DNA of 64,000 nt from Boletus sp. NGJ (Eukaryota; Basidiomycota; Agaricomycetes; Boletales; Boletaceae): the NCBI GenBank assembly GCA_019096195.1, contig JAGTXK010000075.1, positions 248,001 through 312,000 of the forward strand. The letters are read 5' to 3'. Made by a program: the position numbers and the translations under genes. Below, one piece after another: positions 1 to 14,753 of this stretch. The stretch's first letter is position 1. Each line of letters starts with the position of its first letter. The notes under the pieces are model-generated. The model made no database searches. It was not told the origin of the DNA and saw nothing but the letters and a program-made list of their open reading frames with translations.

Positions 1-1
1 C

Positions 2-3000
2 CATTCTAAAATCGACGACCTGGTGCGTGCTCTGGCGGCAAGAGACGCTTCTGCCTTTGATCGCGAGGTGGTTGTCCAGCAGTCTATCTCCGGCTTCTGT
101 CAGCGCATAGAATCTCTTTATGCTGAGTTCGACGACATCACATGCATTCTCCGTTTGGCATTTGCGGAACTTCGGTTGGGTCTCCACCTCATGCGCTGGG
201 CTGCGCAGCAATCATCTTCGCAGAAGGATACCACAGAATTAGTGGCCAATCTGGTTGCATTTCCTTCTGCACGCAGTGCACAGCTGTCTCAGGCCCTACT
301 TGCTCCCAGTGCGAATCTCCCTATCGCTGACCTTGTCATATTAAGGGTCGCCGCGGCAGTGCATTGTACCCAAATTTCATCAACACCGGTGACAGTTAGG
401 ACTGCCTATGAACAAGCTTATCGCCTCTGGTCGATAGATCGTACCCGTGACAGTAAAAGAGATCAGGCACTTAGCTCTTTATATCGCACAAACACGACGA
501 CGTATGACATTTCGACGGAAGCCGAAGCCGAGGAAAGGGAGTTTTTGGAGCTATTTCCCACTTTTGAGGATGCTCTTCAATCTACCGACGTCTTAGATGG
601 ACATATCAGCGACAAGCTAGCACATCATATGACTCCGGATCGGCAACGCCAACTGCTCGCACTTCATTTGGAACTCATGGGCGACACGGTCGATCTGGCC
701 AAAATTTGTCACACTACAAGCAAATTCAATGCTCTACGACAGACCTTTCTGCGATCCTGGATCAGCACCCATCAATCATCGTTGACAGATTCACTGGAAA
801 AACAGTCATTGCCTCTCCAGCTCGCTGTTCTTCACGGACACCTCACAGAGATATGCGGCAGTTCCAATTCTTCTTCAAATTCCTTCAACTTCTACACCGA
901 TGCAAATATCCCAGAGGCCAAGAAAGCGTCAAGCGTGATCCAATCCCTTCGCGCTCGGCTTGTTTCCATACTCCGAGATTGGCCAGATCAGATGGTACTC
1001 CAACATCTCATTGATCGCTCTGATATTATATTAGCATTCAATTTCGCCGCTCCTATTGCCAAGTTTTTGTCCGCCCTGGAACAATTGCTGATGCAGATGG
1101 AAGACTGGGAGATGTATGCAAACCGTGACAATAGCCTCAAGGAGCATCAACATGGACTGACCACTCTCATCGTTGGGTGGAGAAGGCTAGAATTGTCGTG
1201 TTGGAAGAGTTTACTGGAATCTCAGAGCCAGACATTCATTGGTGATGTGGCAGAGTTTTGGTTCCACTTATACGAAGTCTTGATACAAGGACCGTTGAAT
1301 GCTGTGGAGGAAAGTGCAATTGACGATGCTAGCAGCATACATGGATACCTCAGACAACTCCCACCGCTACTGGACCAATTTATTCAATCCAGCTCACTCG
1401 GTCAATTCCAAGTCCGCCTAGACCTTCTCCGCAGCTTCGAGGGTTTCATCCACTACGTTGCACCTCGAGAACCTCATACTCATCAAGAAGCTCTGCTTCG
1501 AGTCGGTCGTATCGTCCACTCCTCCTGGCGGTACTTTCACCTTTTCGTTCCCCAACTCTCGACCTTGTTAGTGGACCAAAGACGGGCGCTGGAGAAAGAA
1601 GTTGAAGCATTCATCAAGCTTGCTAGCTGGAAAGATGTTAACGTCCAAGCCTTGAAACAAAGCGCTCAAAGAACGCATCATCAGCTATACAAGATCATCC
1701 GCAAGTTCCGCGATGTTCTAAGACAACCTATCATAGACAAAATGAACCCGTTGTTTGCTGGAGATGCCGAGGGTCACCATCAGGCGGAGCCGACTACCTT
1801 CCCAACTTCACCTTCTCTGCCATACGTGGTCACTTTCATGGATGTTTCCTCGGGTTTGGCTTCCATGCCTTCTCACCTCGTGGATCTCCATCAGACCTTC
1901 GCCAGGTTCAACGGCTTCATAAGCAACTCAATCCGTCAATTCCTCTCGAAGTATACCGCCGATGATGTAGAACAACTTTCTTTGGATATTATCTTGACTT
2001 CCAGAAACCTCGCAAGTCATACCATCCCTCCGGATCTAACCAAAGAAAGGCGGGAAAAGTACAAGAAGAACCTACTTCTACGAAAAAGAAAGGCCTGGAG
2101 CGATCTCCTCAAAGAGCTCAAGCGCGGTGGCTTGTCCTACAATGTCAAACCCGAAATTCTCAACAAGCTGAGAGAGGAATGCTGGATACGAAACCAGCCT
2201 TTGATGCCCGCGAGGAGTGCGTTGGCATCCGCGGAGAAAGCGGAACACTACTTTGATCGGCTACGCGGATGTCTTCCAGCGCTCAGGAACGTACTTTCGG
2301 ATCACCATTCAGACTTGGGGACACGCGACCTTTCTCGAGGCATATCTGTGGTGGAATCAGGGTACGCTTTGGCCCTCGAGGGCAGATCTGGGTAAGCATC
2401 CAGCTCTATAATGCTACCTGGCGTTTTGATCAGTGTTCATAACCCCTAGATTGTGCCGAGCCCTTTCTGAATACATGGCACTTCGCCAGCAAGTAGATCG
2501 CCTCCAGACTCTTTTGGAACATTCGGAAACAATCATATTTGACGCATCTGACGAAATTGAACCAATGTACAACGCACTGAATTATTCCGTTCGCGCGCTG
2601 GAGGAGCTGGCTGAGGGCATGAAGGTTTTCTCTGAGATAGAGAAGAGCATCAGTGCCGTTCCTGATCTCATTGGGAGGTGTCAAATTCTTGCTGCTTCAG
2701 CATGTATGTGGCGAGACCGTGTGTCCAAGGTGCTACAATCCTGTCAAGTCGTCATGCCATCCGTACTCCATCGAGGTGCGTTTCCAACATCGTGATTAGA
2801 AAATAGAATGAATAATCAGACCATCTCTAGATGATTACAATAGCGTCGTGGACGCTGCAAGGTACCTGAACGAGCTCCCAGGACTACTCGAAGAGATGTC
2901 GACGACCTGTCCTCAGCTGATATATATCCTCCAACCTACCCGAGAGTGGATCTGCGAACAAGGCAGTTTTTCATTTTCCCAGTTAATTCAGCCTTTGCTG

Positions 3001-6000
3001 GAGGGCAGCGCTGACGGAAATGCAGACAATGTCATCGACGCGCTCCTCGTCACTGTCCAATCCATGCTTCGCCAATGCTCCGAGTCGGCTGCGCTCCCAG
3101 AACTAACCCCCGAACTCAAAGAGGCTGAGGATAACTACATTCGACTCGGCGTTCAGACAACATCACTATTCACGGCCCTCCTCGACCTTCCTACATTGCG
3201 AGACCAACTGAGTAACGCTAGTTCACATCTTTCATCTCTCCCGCACGCCTCGCGTCAGCGAGCGTTAAGGAGAGTAATGCCTTTCTTGTCGTGTTTCTTG
3301 TCCTTTGCAGGCGAACTGCTTGAAAGTCAGACGAGGTGGACCCGCGCACTTTTCAAGTTGGATTACGTCGTGTGCTCCGTCGTACACACCCTCGGAACTC
3401 AAGGTTTCTGTATCCCCCCTGAAACAGAAGAGGGCGAGGCCGCCGGTGATGAGAAAGGGCATGCGTCAGAGCTCGGAGGAACGGGTTTGGGTGACGGGGC
3501 TGGGAACGAAAATGTGAGCAAGGAGATCGAGGACGAGAGTCAAGTGGAGGGGCTCCGAGATGAAGATGACGATGGTGGCGAGTTGCAAAGGGAAAGAGGC
3601 AAAGACGAAGAAAATACGATTGAAATGAGCGAGGACTTTGGAGGTGATATGGAGGATGTGCCCGAGACTGAAGGTGATGAAAATGAGGAGGCGGAAGAAG
3701 AAGGGGAGGAAGGGCCAGATGAGCAACTGGGTAAGCTGGACAAGTCGGATCCATCCGCGGTAGACGAGAAGCTGTGGGGGGATGAGGGGGGAGATGACGA
3801 TGGAAAAGGCGAGGATGAGCTGCAGAACGACAGGTCGCAAGAAGATCAACGGAAGGACTCGGACGTCATGGCGAAGGAGAGAAAGAAAGGGAGAAAAGGG
3901 AAGGATGGAAAGAAAGCAGAAGACGCAAAAGAGGAACAACAGGACGAAAGAGGCGAGGAGGAGGAGGTCGATGTAGGCGACGAGAATCCTCCCGAGGAGA
4001 TGGAACCCCCCAATGCCTCCGGTGCCCCAATGGACCAGCATGTTCCAGATGCCGATACCCTTGACCTTCCTGATGACATGCACCTCGACGAGGATCAGGA
4101 CAAGCAGGATGATCACGAAGATGACCAAGGAATGGAAGACATCAGCGACGAGGAACATCTATCGGATGATCAGATGGGCGAAGATGTAGGTGAGGAACGG
4201 GAAAGAGATCACACACCCAACGACGATCCAACGACCGGCGAGCATCAGGATAGCGATCAGCAACTACCTCGAGCTGTCGATGAGAGCAACACAGACGAGG
4301 AAAAAGACAATCCTGACGAGGAGGGAACCGAAAACAACGCGATCGCTCAGCCCGATCTCGCCGCTGGCGATGCTGATGCTGGGATGTCCGAGAACGAACC
4401 ACATCCCAGTAACAGTGCCCAAGAGGGGCAACAAGGTTCTGCACCCACCCAAGCCGAAATAGACATTGATGGGGGCAAGAATCCCAAAGAACCTGAGCCC
4501 GGAAAAAAGCAGTATGTCTTCGACGTCGCTTGACCATTTGATCACTTAGCCAACGCTATATCGACTATTCCAGGTCCAGTGACGCTCTTGAAAACAAACC
4601 TCAACCTCCCTCGGCGTCCGACACTCGACCTCAACCTTTAGATTCTAGCACCGCTCCTGAAGGTACGCAGCGTGGTCCTGCCTACGCCCTTCAGCCACCT
4701 CCTGCTCCATCTCCTAACCCTCTGCGATCCCTTGGGGACGCACTCAAAGAAGTCCAACAACGCCTCGATGAGATTTTTGGACCAGCCGATCAGCCACAGC
4801 CCTTACTAACTCTCCAACATGGCGATGCAGAGCAGGTCGAATATGCCCACCAGGAGGACGTACCCGAGGGTGATGACATGCAGGCACTCGGTCCTGCGGA
4901 CGAGGAGCAGGTTGCAAAAATGAGAGAACTCAAGCTGGTCGATGAGGGAAACAACAAGACAGATACCGATGCCATGGATATTGACGAGTTCGACTCCCTG
5001 GATAAGAAACAGGATCTGAAGGAGGCAAAAGACGTCGCGATGGAGAGGTTGGAAGCTGAAAGAACGGCTGAGCGTCCCGCTCCCGACATCGAGGGTGCCA
5101 TTGTACACGCGGAACGAGATAGCGGCGTCACCAATATCCAACACCATCGTCTTCCTGACCCTTCCGCAGCTAAAGCCGAGGACGACACAGAACCGGACCC
5201 AGAGATACCCTCCTCCGAGCTCGTTCTTAGTACCTTGACAAATCACGCTTCAAACCCCACTCCCGCCTCTGCCTCGCATCTTTGGACCCTCTATACGACG
5301 CTGACTGCATCTCTCTCTCTCGCTCTCTGTGAATCCCTCCGCCTCATCCTAGCCCCAACTCGTGCAACGCGCTTGAGAGGTGACTTCCGGAGCGGCAAAA
5401 GACTAAACATGAGGAGAGTAGTAGGATGGGTGGCGAGCGAGTACACCAAGGACAGGATCTGGATGCGAAGAGTAAAACCCAGCGGGCGGGAGTATCAGGT
5501 CCTTTTGGCCGTCGACGACTCCGCGTCCATGCGCAACGGGGGTGCTTCGAGCGGTGGCGCAGTTCATCTAGCATATCAAACGGTCGTGTTGGTCGTCCAA
5601 GCGCTCGGGAAGCTCGAGGTTGGGGAGGTGGGCGTGGCGAGGTTTGGAAAGGGATGGGAACTCATTCGTGGATTCGGCTCGGATGTGACGGGGGCGAAAG
5701 ACTGGGGATCCTCGCCGACCGAAGGCGGTCGCGTCCTAAACGCGTTCACGTTCTCTCAGTCACGCACGGACGTCGCCACGTTCCTCGAAGGCTCTCTGTC
5801 CGTGCTCGAAGCTGCACGCGAGAGTTCGGGCAGCACGAGCGGGAGGGAGCTCTGGCAACTCGAGATCATCATCTCGGACGGTATCTGTCAGGATCACGAG
5901 AAGTTGAGGAGGATGCTGAGGAAGGCGAGAGAAATGAGAGTGTTGGTGGTTTTCATCGTCCTCGATGCGCTCAACAACGCGTCTTCCACTTCGAATTCAT

Positions 6001-6236
6001 CCGGCGCCACCAGCACTACTTCTTCTACTTCAGGCGAGAACCAATCTTCCATCCTCACACTTTCCCAAGTCTCCTACAAGCCCTCCCCCACTACCGGCCA
6101 GCTGGAACTTACGATGGAACGTTACCTGGATTCTTTCCCTTTCGAGTACTATGTCGTGCTCCGAGATGTGGAGGCATTACCAAGGGTCTTGGCAGATACG
6201 CTGAGGGAATTCTTCGAGAGAGTAAATGAGGAATAG
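2..6236 (+). CDS. MDN1: Midasin, C-terminal part (AAA+ ribosome-assembly ATPase), 5' truncated by window
   Basis: Midasin (Rea1/Mdn1) is the giant nuclear dynein-like ATPase that strips assembly factors from pre-60S ribosomes. Only the last 2,019 residues are here; the AAA ring lies left of the window. Visible parts are the helical linker, a long Asp/Glu-rich stretch (about 3,450-5,150) and a C-terminal von Willebrand A domain with the MIDAS motif DDSAS (about 5,515) that grips Ytm1 or Rsa4. Exons 2-2391, 2450-2775, 2831-4511 and 4574-6236 join in one frame with GT-AG introns of 55-62 nt. It ends 140 bp from the convergent phosphodiesterase gene. The family call is firm; the start is outside the window. 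Confidence 0.96.
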
Positions 6237-6375
6237 GTGGCGAGAAATGATTATTTACATGCTTTCACCAGTATTCATTTAGTTAGAACTCAAGCGAAAC
6301 ATTAGCTCTGCGTGCTAGATGGTCTTTATTCTACATTCTGGTTCCGTCTTACCCGGCTTCTTTGCCCAGAATGCA

Positions 6376-8513
6376 TTACATATCAACATACTTGTCCCAA
6401 AAGCCAGCCGTCCCGTTGGTCGGCGCAGCCCATGCTTCGATATCAAGTAATCGCATGACGAGGTTATACAGCTCAATATTTGCGAACCCAGGTATGATAT
6501 AGGTGCCGTCAGTGACAGAGTGCCAAGCGGAGGGTTGGGTATCGGCTGAGCAGAGCTTGGCACCATGCGAGAAAGGACCGTGAGCGACGAATGTCGCTCG
6601 CATGGAAGCTTCCTCGTTGTCGTAGCCGTGGTTCTGTGTTGAGCAAGTAAGATCAACGCACGGATTGGTGTAGAAAAGGGTAGCTTACACCAATGCTCAT
6701 CCCATCTTCACCCATCTCCCTGCTTGTCAAGGCGTATCCAAGCTTTGGCACAACCCAAATAGGGGCGATCCGTTCGCTTGCGGAAAAGTGGTAGCGTGAG
6801 GGCATGACTGTTGCTTCCTCAAGGTAACCTATACCAGGGAATATTTCATATTTTTCAAGTCTGAAGGGCACAGATGCCTACCACCAGCATACGAATCCGT
6901 CGCATACACTTGGAACTTGCCGCTGAATTGTGGTTCGTTGGAAGCACGAATGAGCTTCTCCAAGACAACTCGCTCGTCAGTTCCTTCCGAGAAGCGAAGT
7001 CCGAAGGAAGGCCATCCATCATAGTGCGTGACATTGTTCCATGTTTCGCCTGTGCGGTCAAAGAATCAGCCAATCATCAAAGGACGGGAAAAGGTATATT
7101 GGGAGGGGAAGAAACGTACCAAGTATGTCATCTCCATCTAGATAAATCCACTCGACCTCGCTGGTATCGCCCATTCCATGGTCACTGACAAAGATCACAT
7201 CTACTATTTGAGAAAGGTTACGTGAGAGGAGCGAATGATGAAGATCACGAGCGAAAACATCGATCTTCGCAAGTGTTTCCTGCGAGCGTCACGATTAGAC
7301 ACAACATGCAGTGCAGGCATGAATATCATTGACAGACTCACATTCACAAGGGCAGACATAGGTCCAGTTGCATGTCCAGCTTGATCCAATGATGGTTCAT
7401 ATGCTATCCTTCAATGAGCAACCGCCGTGTTCTACGACCAAGATCACCTACTCAGAATGAGCTCTGGTCTCTTCTCTACATCCCCATTGTCAACCCACTC
7501 CAGAATCTGGTCTAACTTTTCCTGAAGGGGAACCTTATCGCGCCAAGGAACGAAGTAAGTCGGAGAGGCTCCCGAGCGTGTGGTGGCTGGGCCTGGCCTA
7601 TTGCGTGCGAGAATCATGCATACGGATGCGAGAGCATACATGAAGAGAGAAACACACCACATTTGATTCGCGGTAACAAGTCCCGCACGTTCCGCCGTCT
7701 CCCATATCTATTCACTGGTTCGCAAACAAAGTTACCTGTAAAGAACAACGGAGCTTACTGGCTCGCCGAACCACCACTCGGATAGGAACATGGACTCGGC
7801 ACGGTTGTACCAGAATTCTGTGTTCGTCGCAGGGTCGTAGAAGTTCTATGAGGTGATGTTGTGAATTATTGCCAGGAGACGAGTAGTTGGACGCACATTG
7901 GCGACTATGCCGTGCGATTCGGCATACAAACCAGTCCTGTAGAGTTGACCTCAGACAATGGAGAATAGATGACTAAAGGTAGCGTACATCAAAGCCCAGT
8001 GGTTCCTAGACGTCAAATCGTCAGCTGTGTGGCGACTGGGTTTCGAACGGGACTCACGGGAAAGTCAACGTCTGGCAAAGCAACTCAGTAATAGCAAAGG
8101 ATGCAAGAAGAAAATGAACTGACTGGAAAAACGGGCTGCATATACTTTGCTCTCAATCCCTGTTTGCTGATATCTAATAGATGGGGGGTCAAACCACGGT
8201 CGAGGTAACTCGCGCTGTCGTTGGAATCAGGATGTGAACCGAAGGAGCTAAAACGAGTCACTTGCCTGAGACCATCGATGGAAATGAGAATGACGGTCCT
8301 CTTGAATTCGTGTGTCCCGTTAGTGAACCGCACGGTATCTCTTGTTGGTTGCTGGGACGTCCCAGCGCTAAAGTATGCAGCTCCGCCGACGGAAAGCAGG
8401 ACGAGGGCGGAGAGAGAGGCCAATATCTTCCAGGTTGAACATTTGCTGGGCGTAGTTGGCTGGACATGGACCTCCTCGTCCTCCAGCAGCGGACGCTCTT
8501 CGTCACCGTTCAT
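6376..8513 (-). CDS. Type I phosphodiesterase/nucleotide pyrophosphatase (NPP family), type II membrane protein
   Basis: A 493-residue alkaline-phosphatase-superfamily enzyme that should hydrolyse nucleotide or phosphodiester bonds outside the cytosol or in the vacuole. It has a short acidic cytosolic tail, one membrane segment (about residues 33-55), then the catalytic domain. Family metal and nucleophile motifs are all present: ISIDG, TLTFPNHW with the nucleophile Thr, DQAGH, SDHG and NHGYD. Thirteen exons join in frame: 8266-8513, 8124-8214, 8058-8071, 7988-8005, 7897-7936, 7759-7845, 7658-7707, 7452-7597, 7342-7403, 7120-7279, 6882-7049, 6689-6828, 6376-6633. The first intron is GC-AG (8215-8265). 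Two microexons, 14 and 18 nt, encode the TLTFPNHWALM motif. The exact substrate cannot be told from sequence. Confidence 0.93.
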
Positions 8514-8611
8514 TGTCGCGTTACAACGTGAAATGACCCAAATACGGTAGTTACTTGGAATGCGGCTGTGCACATTTTACTCGCCTCTACGCCACGCAGG
8601 ACAATGGTGAC

Positions 8612-9790
8612 ATGCCTTTCAACTTCCTACTCCCAACGAGCCTCCTCGCATTCATCCGCTCGCCAATCGCATTTATCAAAACATGGCTAATATATACGTT
8701 ACTCGATATCCTCGCCACTGGACCAATGCCGAGGCACATCTCGTTTGAAATGGATGGCAACAGAAGGTATGCCAGGAGGTTAGGGAAGGAAGGAAAAGAA
8801 GGCCATCCACTTGGGTTCAAGAATCTGCTTCGTGTGTGTATCTGTTGCAAACCAACGCCACTCACACTCTCATGTACCCCCGTGTCTAGGTCCTAGAGCT
8901 CTGCCTACGTCTACGTATACATTGCGTGACCGTGTATGCGTTTGCGATTGAGAACTTTAAGCGACCCAAAGAGGAGGTGGACACAATCTTGAAACTCGCC
9001 GAGGAGAGGCTTGTCGAGATAGCGCAGCGTGGGTACGCTTCTATCTTGTTCTTATTCGGCAGGTTTCGTTGATGCTTTCGTGGCAAAGTGAGATCCTCAA
9101 TAGACATGGTGTACGCTTGAACGTGCTGGGGAGACGAGAGCTGCTTCCTCCGAGCGTACAAGCAGCCTTGGAAAAGGCAGAGAACATGACCCGGCACAAT
9201 AACGTGTGCGTTTGTTTACTTGTCGTGTTCACACAAGTCCTATAGCAGCATGATAGTGCTATCCTCAACGTCTGTGCACCATACGCGTCGCAAGACGAGA
9301 TCACGACGGCTGTTGAAAGTGTTATTCAAGAAGCCCTCGACAGCGGCGATCTAGATGGCAGGTGAGTGTCCTCGCCCCCCCCTTGCATATTGTTCAATTA
9401 ACCTCTGGCTCTGGATCATGTCGGTGAACGCCGTTCAGCACGATTACGGAAGATTCCATCACCTCCCATTTATCCACTTCCCTTGCAGGTAGTCCCCCAC
9501 TTGACATCTTTGTACGCACAAGTGGGGTAAAACGGCTAAGTGGGTTCTTGACTTGGCAGGTGAGTTGTTGGCTACGCGTCAGTTGACTGGTGTTGGCCCG
9601 ATATGTTTCCTCCCGCACAACCACTTACCAACTAATGCAGTGCTGTGAACACACGCAAATACACATGGTGGACGCATATTGGCCAGAATTTGGACTGTTT
9701 GACCTTGTTCCTATATTACTCGAGTACCAACGGAAAGTGTGGGCCAGGGACGTTGCCCCAGCTCGAAGCGGACATGATAAAACTGTGTAG
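8612..9790 (+). CDS. RER2: Dehydrodolichyl diphosphate synthase catalytic subunit (cis-prenyltransferase)
   Basis: This enzyme adds cis-isoprene units to farnesyl diphosphate to build the dolichol chain used for protein glycosylation, at the ER membrane. The 288-residue product has an N-terminal hydrophobic stretch, the substrate-binding signature FEMDGNRR, the FAIENFKR block, and the C-terminal pair VRTSG and RLSGFLTWQ typical of the Rer2/DHDDS catalytic subunit. Exons 8612-8833, 8890-9032, 9089-9203, 9246-9361, 9439-9559 and 9641-9790 join in frame. The start of exon 4 is ambiguous by 3 nt (9246 or 9249). The chosen ATG is the first in frame after the 5' stretch shared with the divergent phosphodiesterase gene, 98 bp away. 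RER2 versus its paralogue SRT1 cannot be separated here. Confidence 0.93.
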
Positions 9791-9886
9791 AGATAGCTAT
9801 AGACTGCGCCTTATGATTATGTAACGCATATACGGCCTGACTCTAAGCGCCAAATTCGCTGCAACACACTCTAACTGAACGCGACG

Positions 9887-10915
9887 ATGTCTATGCTTGA
9901 CAAGTTCAGGCGAGGAGCTCAACGAGCAGGCATCCAAGCCACTGCGCTCGTCAAAGAGGGCTCTTCGCGTGTTGCCTCTGGCTCGCGAGATTTCGTGCAG
10001 GGTTTCACCCTCCCCGGCGAGGCAGAGAAAGCAGCCAAGATTCTCGCAAGTTTCCTCGGTGGGTACTCTCCCAGACCCGTCTGACCTCTATCCGTAATTG
10101 AATGAAACGTGCACTCCGTACCTGATACAGCCGATCCTAATCACCCCGAGTCTGCACTCAACTCCATCCCCAAGGCAGTTCTACAGCATGCACGAGGTAC
10201 GTCCGACATTCCTCTTATCCATACTTACTTTTCACCCTCGCGCCGCCTCCCCAGGTCTCGCCGTCTTCCAAGTGATCAAAGCCGGGTTCGTGTTCTCCGG
10301 AAAAGCTGGCTCTGGTCTCGTCATTGCCCGTCTCCCAGACGGCTCCTGGTCTGCCCCCTCATGCATCGCCACAGGCGGTCTCGGATGGGGCCTCCAAATC
10401 GGCGCTGACATCACCGACTTTGTTATCGTCCTCAACTCTGAAGACGCCGTCCGCGCGTTCTCCATGGGCGGGAACGTGACGATTGGGGGAAACGTCAGCG
10501 CCGCGGCGGGGCCTATCGGGACCGGTGGAAGCGTCCAGGCGAGCTTGGCGCATCCCGCGAGCATGTTTTCGTATTCCAAGAGTAAAGGTGGGCAACATGT
10601 GTTTCGGTTTCGGGCATTGGATGCTGATTGGATGTCGTGCTAGGTCTCTTTGCGGGTGTCTCTCTCGAGGGCACCGTCTTGATTGAGCGCAAGGATGCGA
10701 ATCGCGATTTCTATGGTTCACCTGTACCAGCGCGGGATATTCTTGGAGGGCGGGTTCCCCCGCCGGAAGTGGCCTCGAGACTCTATGAGATCATCGAAGC
10801 TGCCGAGGGTCTAGACGAGACTGGTGTCCCCGACGCCGCGTATTACCCGGGTACCATCCACCAACATATACCGTCAGAAGGCCATCAGACCGTGTTCGAT
10901 TCCGAGGGGCACTAA
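9887..10915 (+). CDS. SYLF-domain (Ysc84/SH3YL1-like) lipid- and actin-binding protein, no SH3 domain
   Basis: The product (280 residues) is a single SYLF domain, the module that binds phosphoinositides and actin at endocytic patches in yeast Ysc84/Lsb3 and animal SH3YL1. Family blocks are visible: KAGFVFSGKAGSGLV, the GGLGWGLQIGADITDFV segment, and a glycine-rich stretch followed by GLFAGVSLEGT. Exons 9887-10058, 10131-10196, 10255-10587 and 10644-10915 join in frame. Unlike yeast Ysc84 it ends about 50 residues after the SYLF core, and I see no SH3 domain or proline-rich linker, so it would need another partner to reach Las17/WASP. Family is secure; the actin role is inferred from homologues. 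Confidence 0.92.
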
Positions 10916-11165
10916 ACGTGCAGAATATGAAGGGCAAGAATGATAATATTCATGACGTTTCTTTTTTTGCATACTGGTGTTCCATTTCCAATGTAATTTC
11001 CGTTGATATGTTTATATTTCTGATATCAATCTCTCTTGTTCGTTCCAAAAAAGACTGGTGTGGTATCAAGATCGGTGTCTACGACAAGACCCGGCTGCTG
11101 CCAATAAACCGAGCATCAGGTATAGTTAGATCAGGGTGGATCTTACAGACCCTCCTGAACAACGC

Positions 11166-13176
<2,011 letters not shown>

Positions 13177-13269
13177 CGCTGAGAGTGAGCGAGTAGTATG
13201 AACGGCAAATTCCGACTTGGGACTCTTACTTGGGATTCGACCAGTACTCTCACCGCAACCGTTGGCAAC
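13177..13269. promoter_or_regulatory. Very short divergent promoter, glucoamylase / RING ligase
   Basis: The two start codons are 93 bp apart on opposite strands, so transcription of each must start inside this spacer or inside the other gene. I see no clear TATA box and no CreA-type SYGGRG motif. A start for the RING gene at an in-frame GTG-less upstream ATG (13198) would leave only 21 bp, which is why 13270 is preferred. Confidence 0.6.
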
Positions 13270-14753
13270 ATGACCCGCTTCCTCATACTCTTTCTATTTC
13301 TCCTCCTCCACTCCTCATCGGCCCACTCGAGCTCCCTTTTCTTCCTCCACCAGTTCTCTCCCACCTCCCCAGACGGCTCCTGGCTCTGGGGTTGGGTATG
13401 GGGACCAGAGAGCTCTGTCTCTGTCGTCGATCGCTCTCCCCCGCTCTCCTTCCACTCTCGTCCAGCTGCATTCGGTCCTGACCTCGACGATCCCCTCCTC
13501 GGCTACGTCCTCCCCCTCTCCTCCTTCACCTCCCCCTGTCCCTCCATCCACGCCCTTCCCAACGTCTCAAACTCGGCCTGTCCACCCCTCTGTCACATCG
13601 GCCCCCATCATCCAGATCCAAAGGAGCCCTGGATCGCCCTCGTGCAGCGCGGTGACTGTCCTTTTGCCGACAAGGAAGGTCTTCTTTACTCTCTCTTCAT
13701 TCCCTCTTGAACATCCAGATCAGGTCAGAGAAGCCCAACGTCTCGGTGCAACCGCCGTCGTCGTAGGCGGTCAAGACCCCGAGCTCACCGGTCTCCCTGA
13801 TACCCTCATCAATATGTACAGTAAAGGTCCTCCGCCCTCATTCATCCATCCCAGAATACCCCTTGACACTTTCCTCTCCCAGGCGATGCTTCAGACATTA
13901 TCACCACTTCTACCTACATCACCTATTCAGACTACTATGATCTCATGCTCTTAATCGATTCTTCCACCACTCGCCATGCTGGCTTGAAAACTCTTTCCCT
14001 TCTCATCACAACTCAGTACTCTACTTGGGAATGGTACTCGTGAGCCTCTTCTCCACTCTCGCCCTCCATCACATTTCTCAGTCCGATCTAGCCCTATATT
14101 GACCTTCGTCGTCATTCTAATCCTTCCCTCTTGTCTCACTTTCGTCACCCTCCTCATCCATCGCGTCCGCATGGCGCGTGCAGCCCAGCGCGATCGCGCT
14201 CCAGAGCATGTTGTAAAAGGTCTCCCTTGGAGAGTTTGGACTGGCACTGCTTGGGAAAAGCACGAAGGGACCATCCCCATCCACCCAGATCCCTCCTCTC
14301 TTCCTACCACCCTCGACGTCGAGGCAGCCGACCAGGATGCTTCAAGACCTTCCGGCTCTCACGACTCACCACGTTTAGTACCATGGTGCGAGACACAAGT
14401 CGAATGTGCAATCTGCCTCTTCGAATTTGCCAAGGGCGATCGTGTCCGCGAGTTGCCATGTCACCACATCTTTCATCTTGACGAAGTCGACGCCTGGCTG
14501 ATCAATCGCAAGAAACTCGTACGTCTCCTCTGCTCGCAGGCTTTCCTTGTTCATCATTTCCTCCATTCAGTGCCCCGTCTGCAAGGCAGATGTCACCCAG
14601 CCATGGCAACTCTCCCTGATCCAAAAGGTCTCCAATGCCGCCTCGAGTCCCGACACAAACCGCCCACCAACACCCACCACGCCGTCACCACCCACCGAAC
14701 GTACCCCACTGCTTCATGACCGACATGACGACGTATCTTTGCCGAATGCATGA
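13270..14753 (+). CDS. PA-TM-RING E3 ubiquitin ligase (RNF13/GRAIL-like)
   Basis: A 425-residue endomembrane ubiquitin ligase. In order: a signal peptide ([13 protein letters not shown] start), a luminal protease-associated domain with the [10 protein letters not shown] motif, one membrane span ([18 protein letters not shown] region), and a cytosolic RING-H2 domain whose ligands are spread as CAIC, CHHIFH and CPVC. The tail is Ser/Thr/Pro-rich. Exons 13270-13678, 13719-13820, 13883-14039, 14092-14518 and 14571-14753 join in frame. The first intron is only 40 nt. The last intron separates the third and fourth metal pairs of the RING, so the domain is complete only after splicing. Substrates are unknown; the family usually acts on endosomal or vacuolar membrane proteins. 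Confidence 0.92.

Noticed and set aside
3265-4545. Long minus-strand open frames (up to 230 codons) opposite the acidic region of midasin.
   Set aside because: They mirror the Asp/Glu-rich codon run and give low-complexity Leu/Ser/Phe peptides with no start context or homology.
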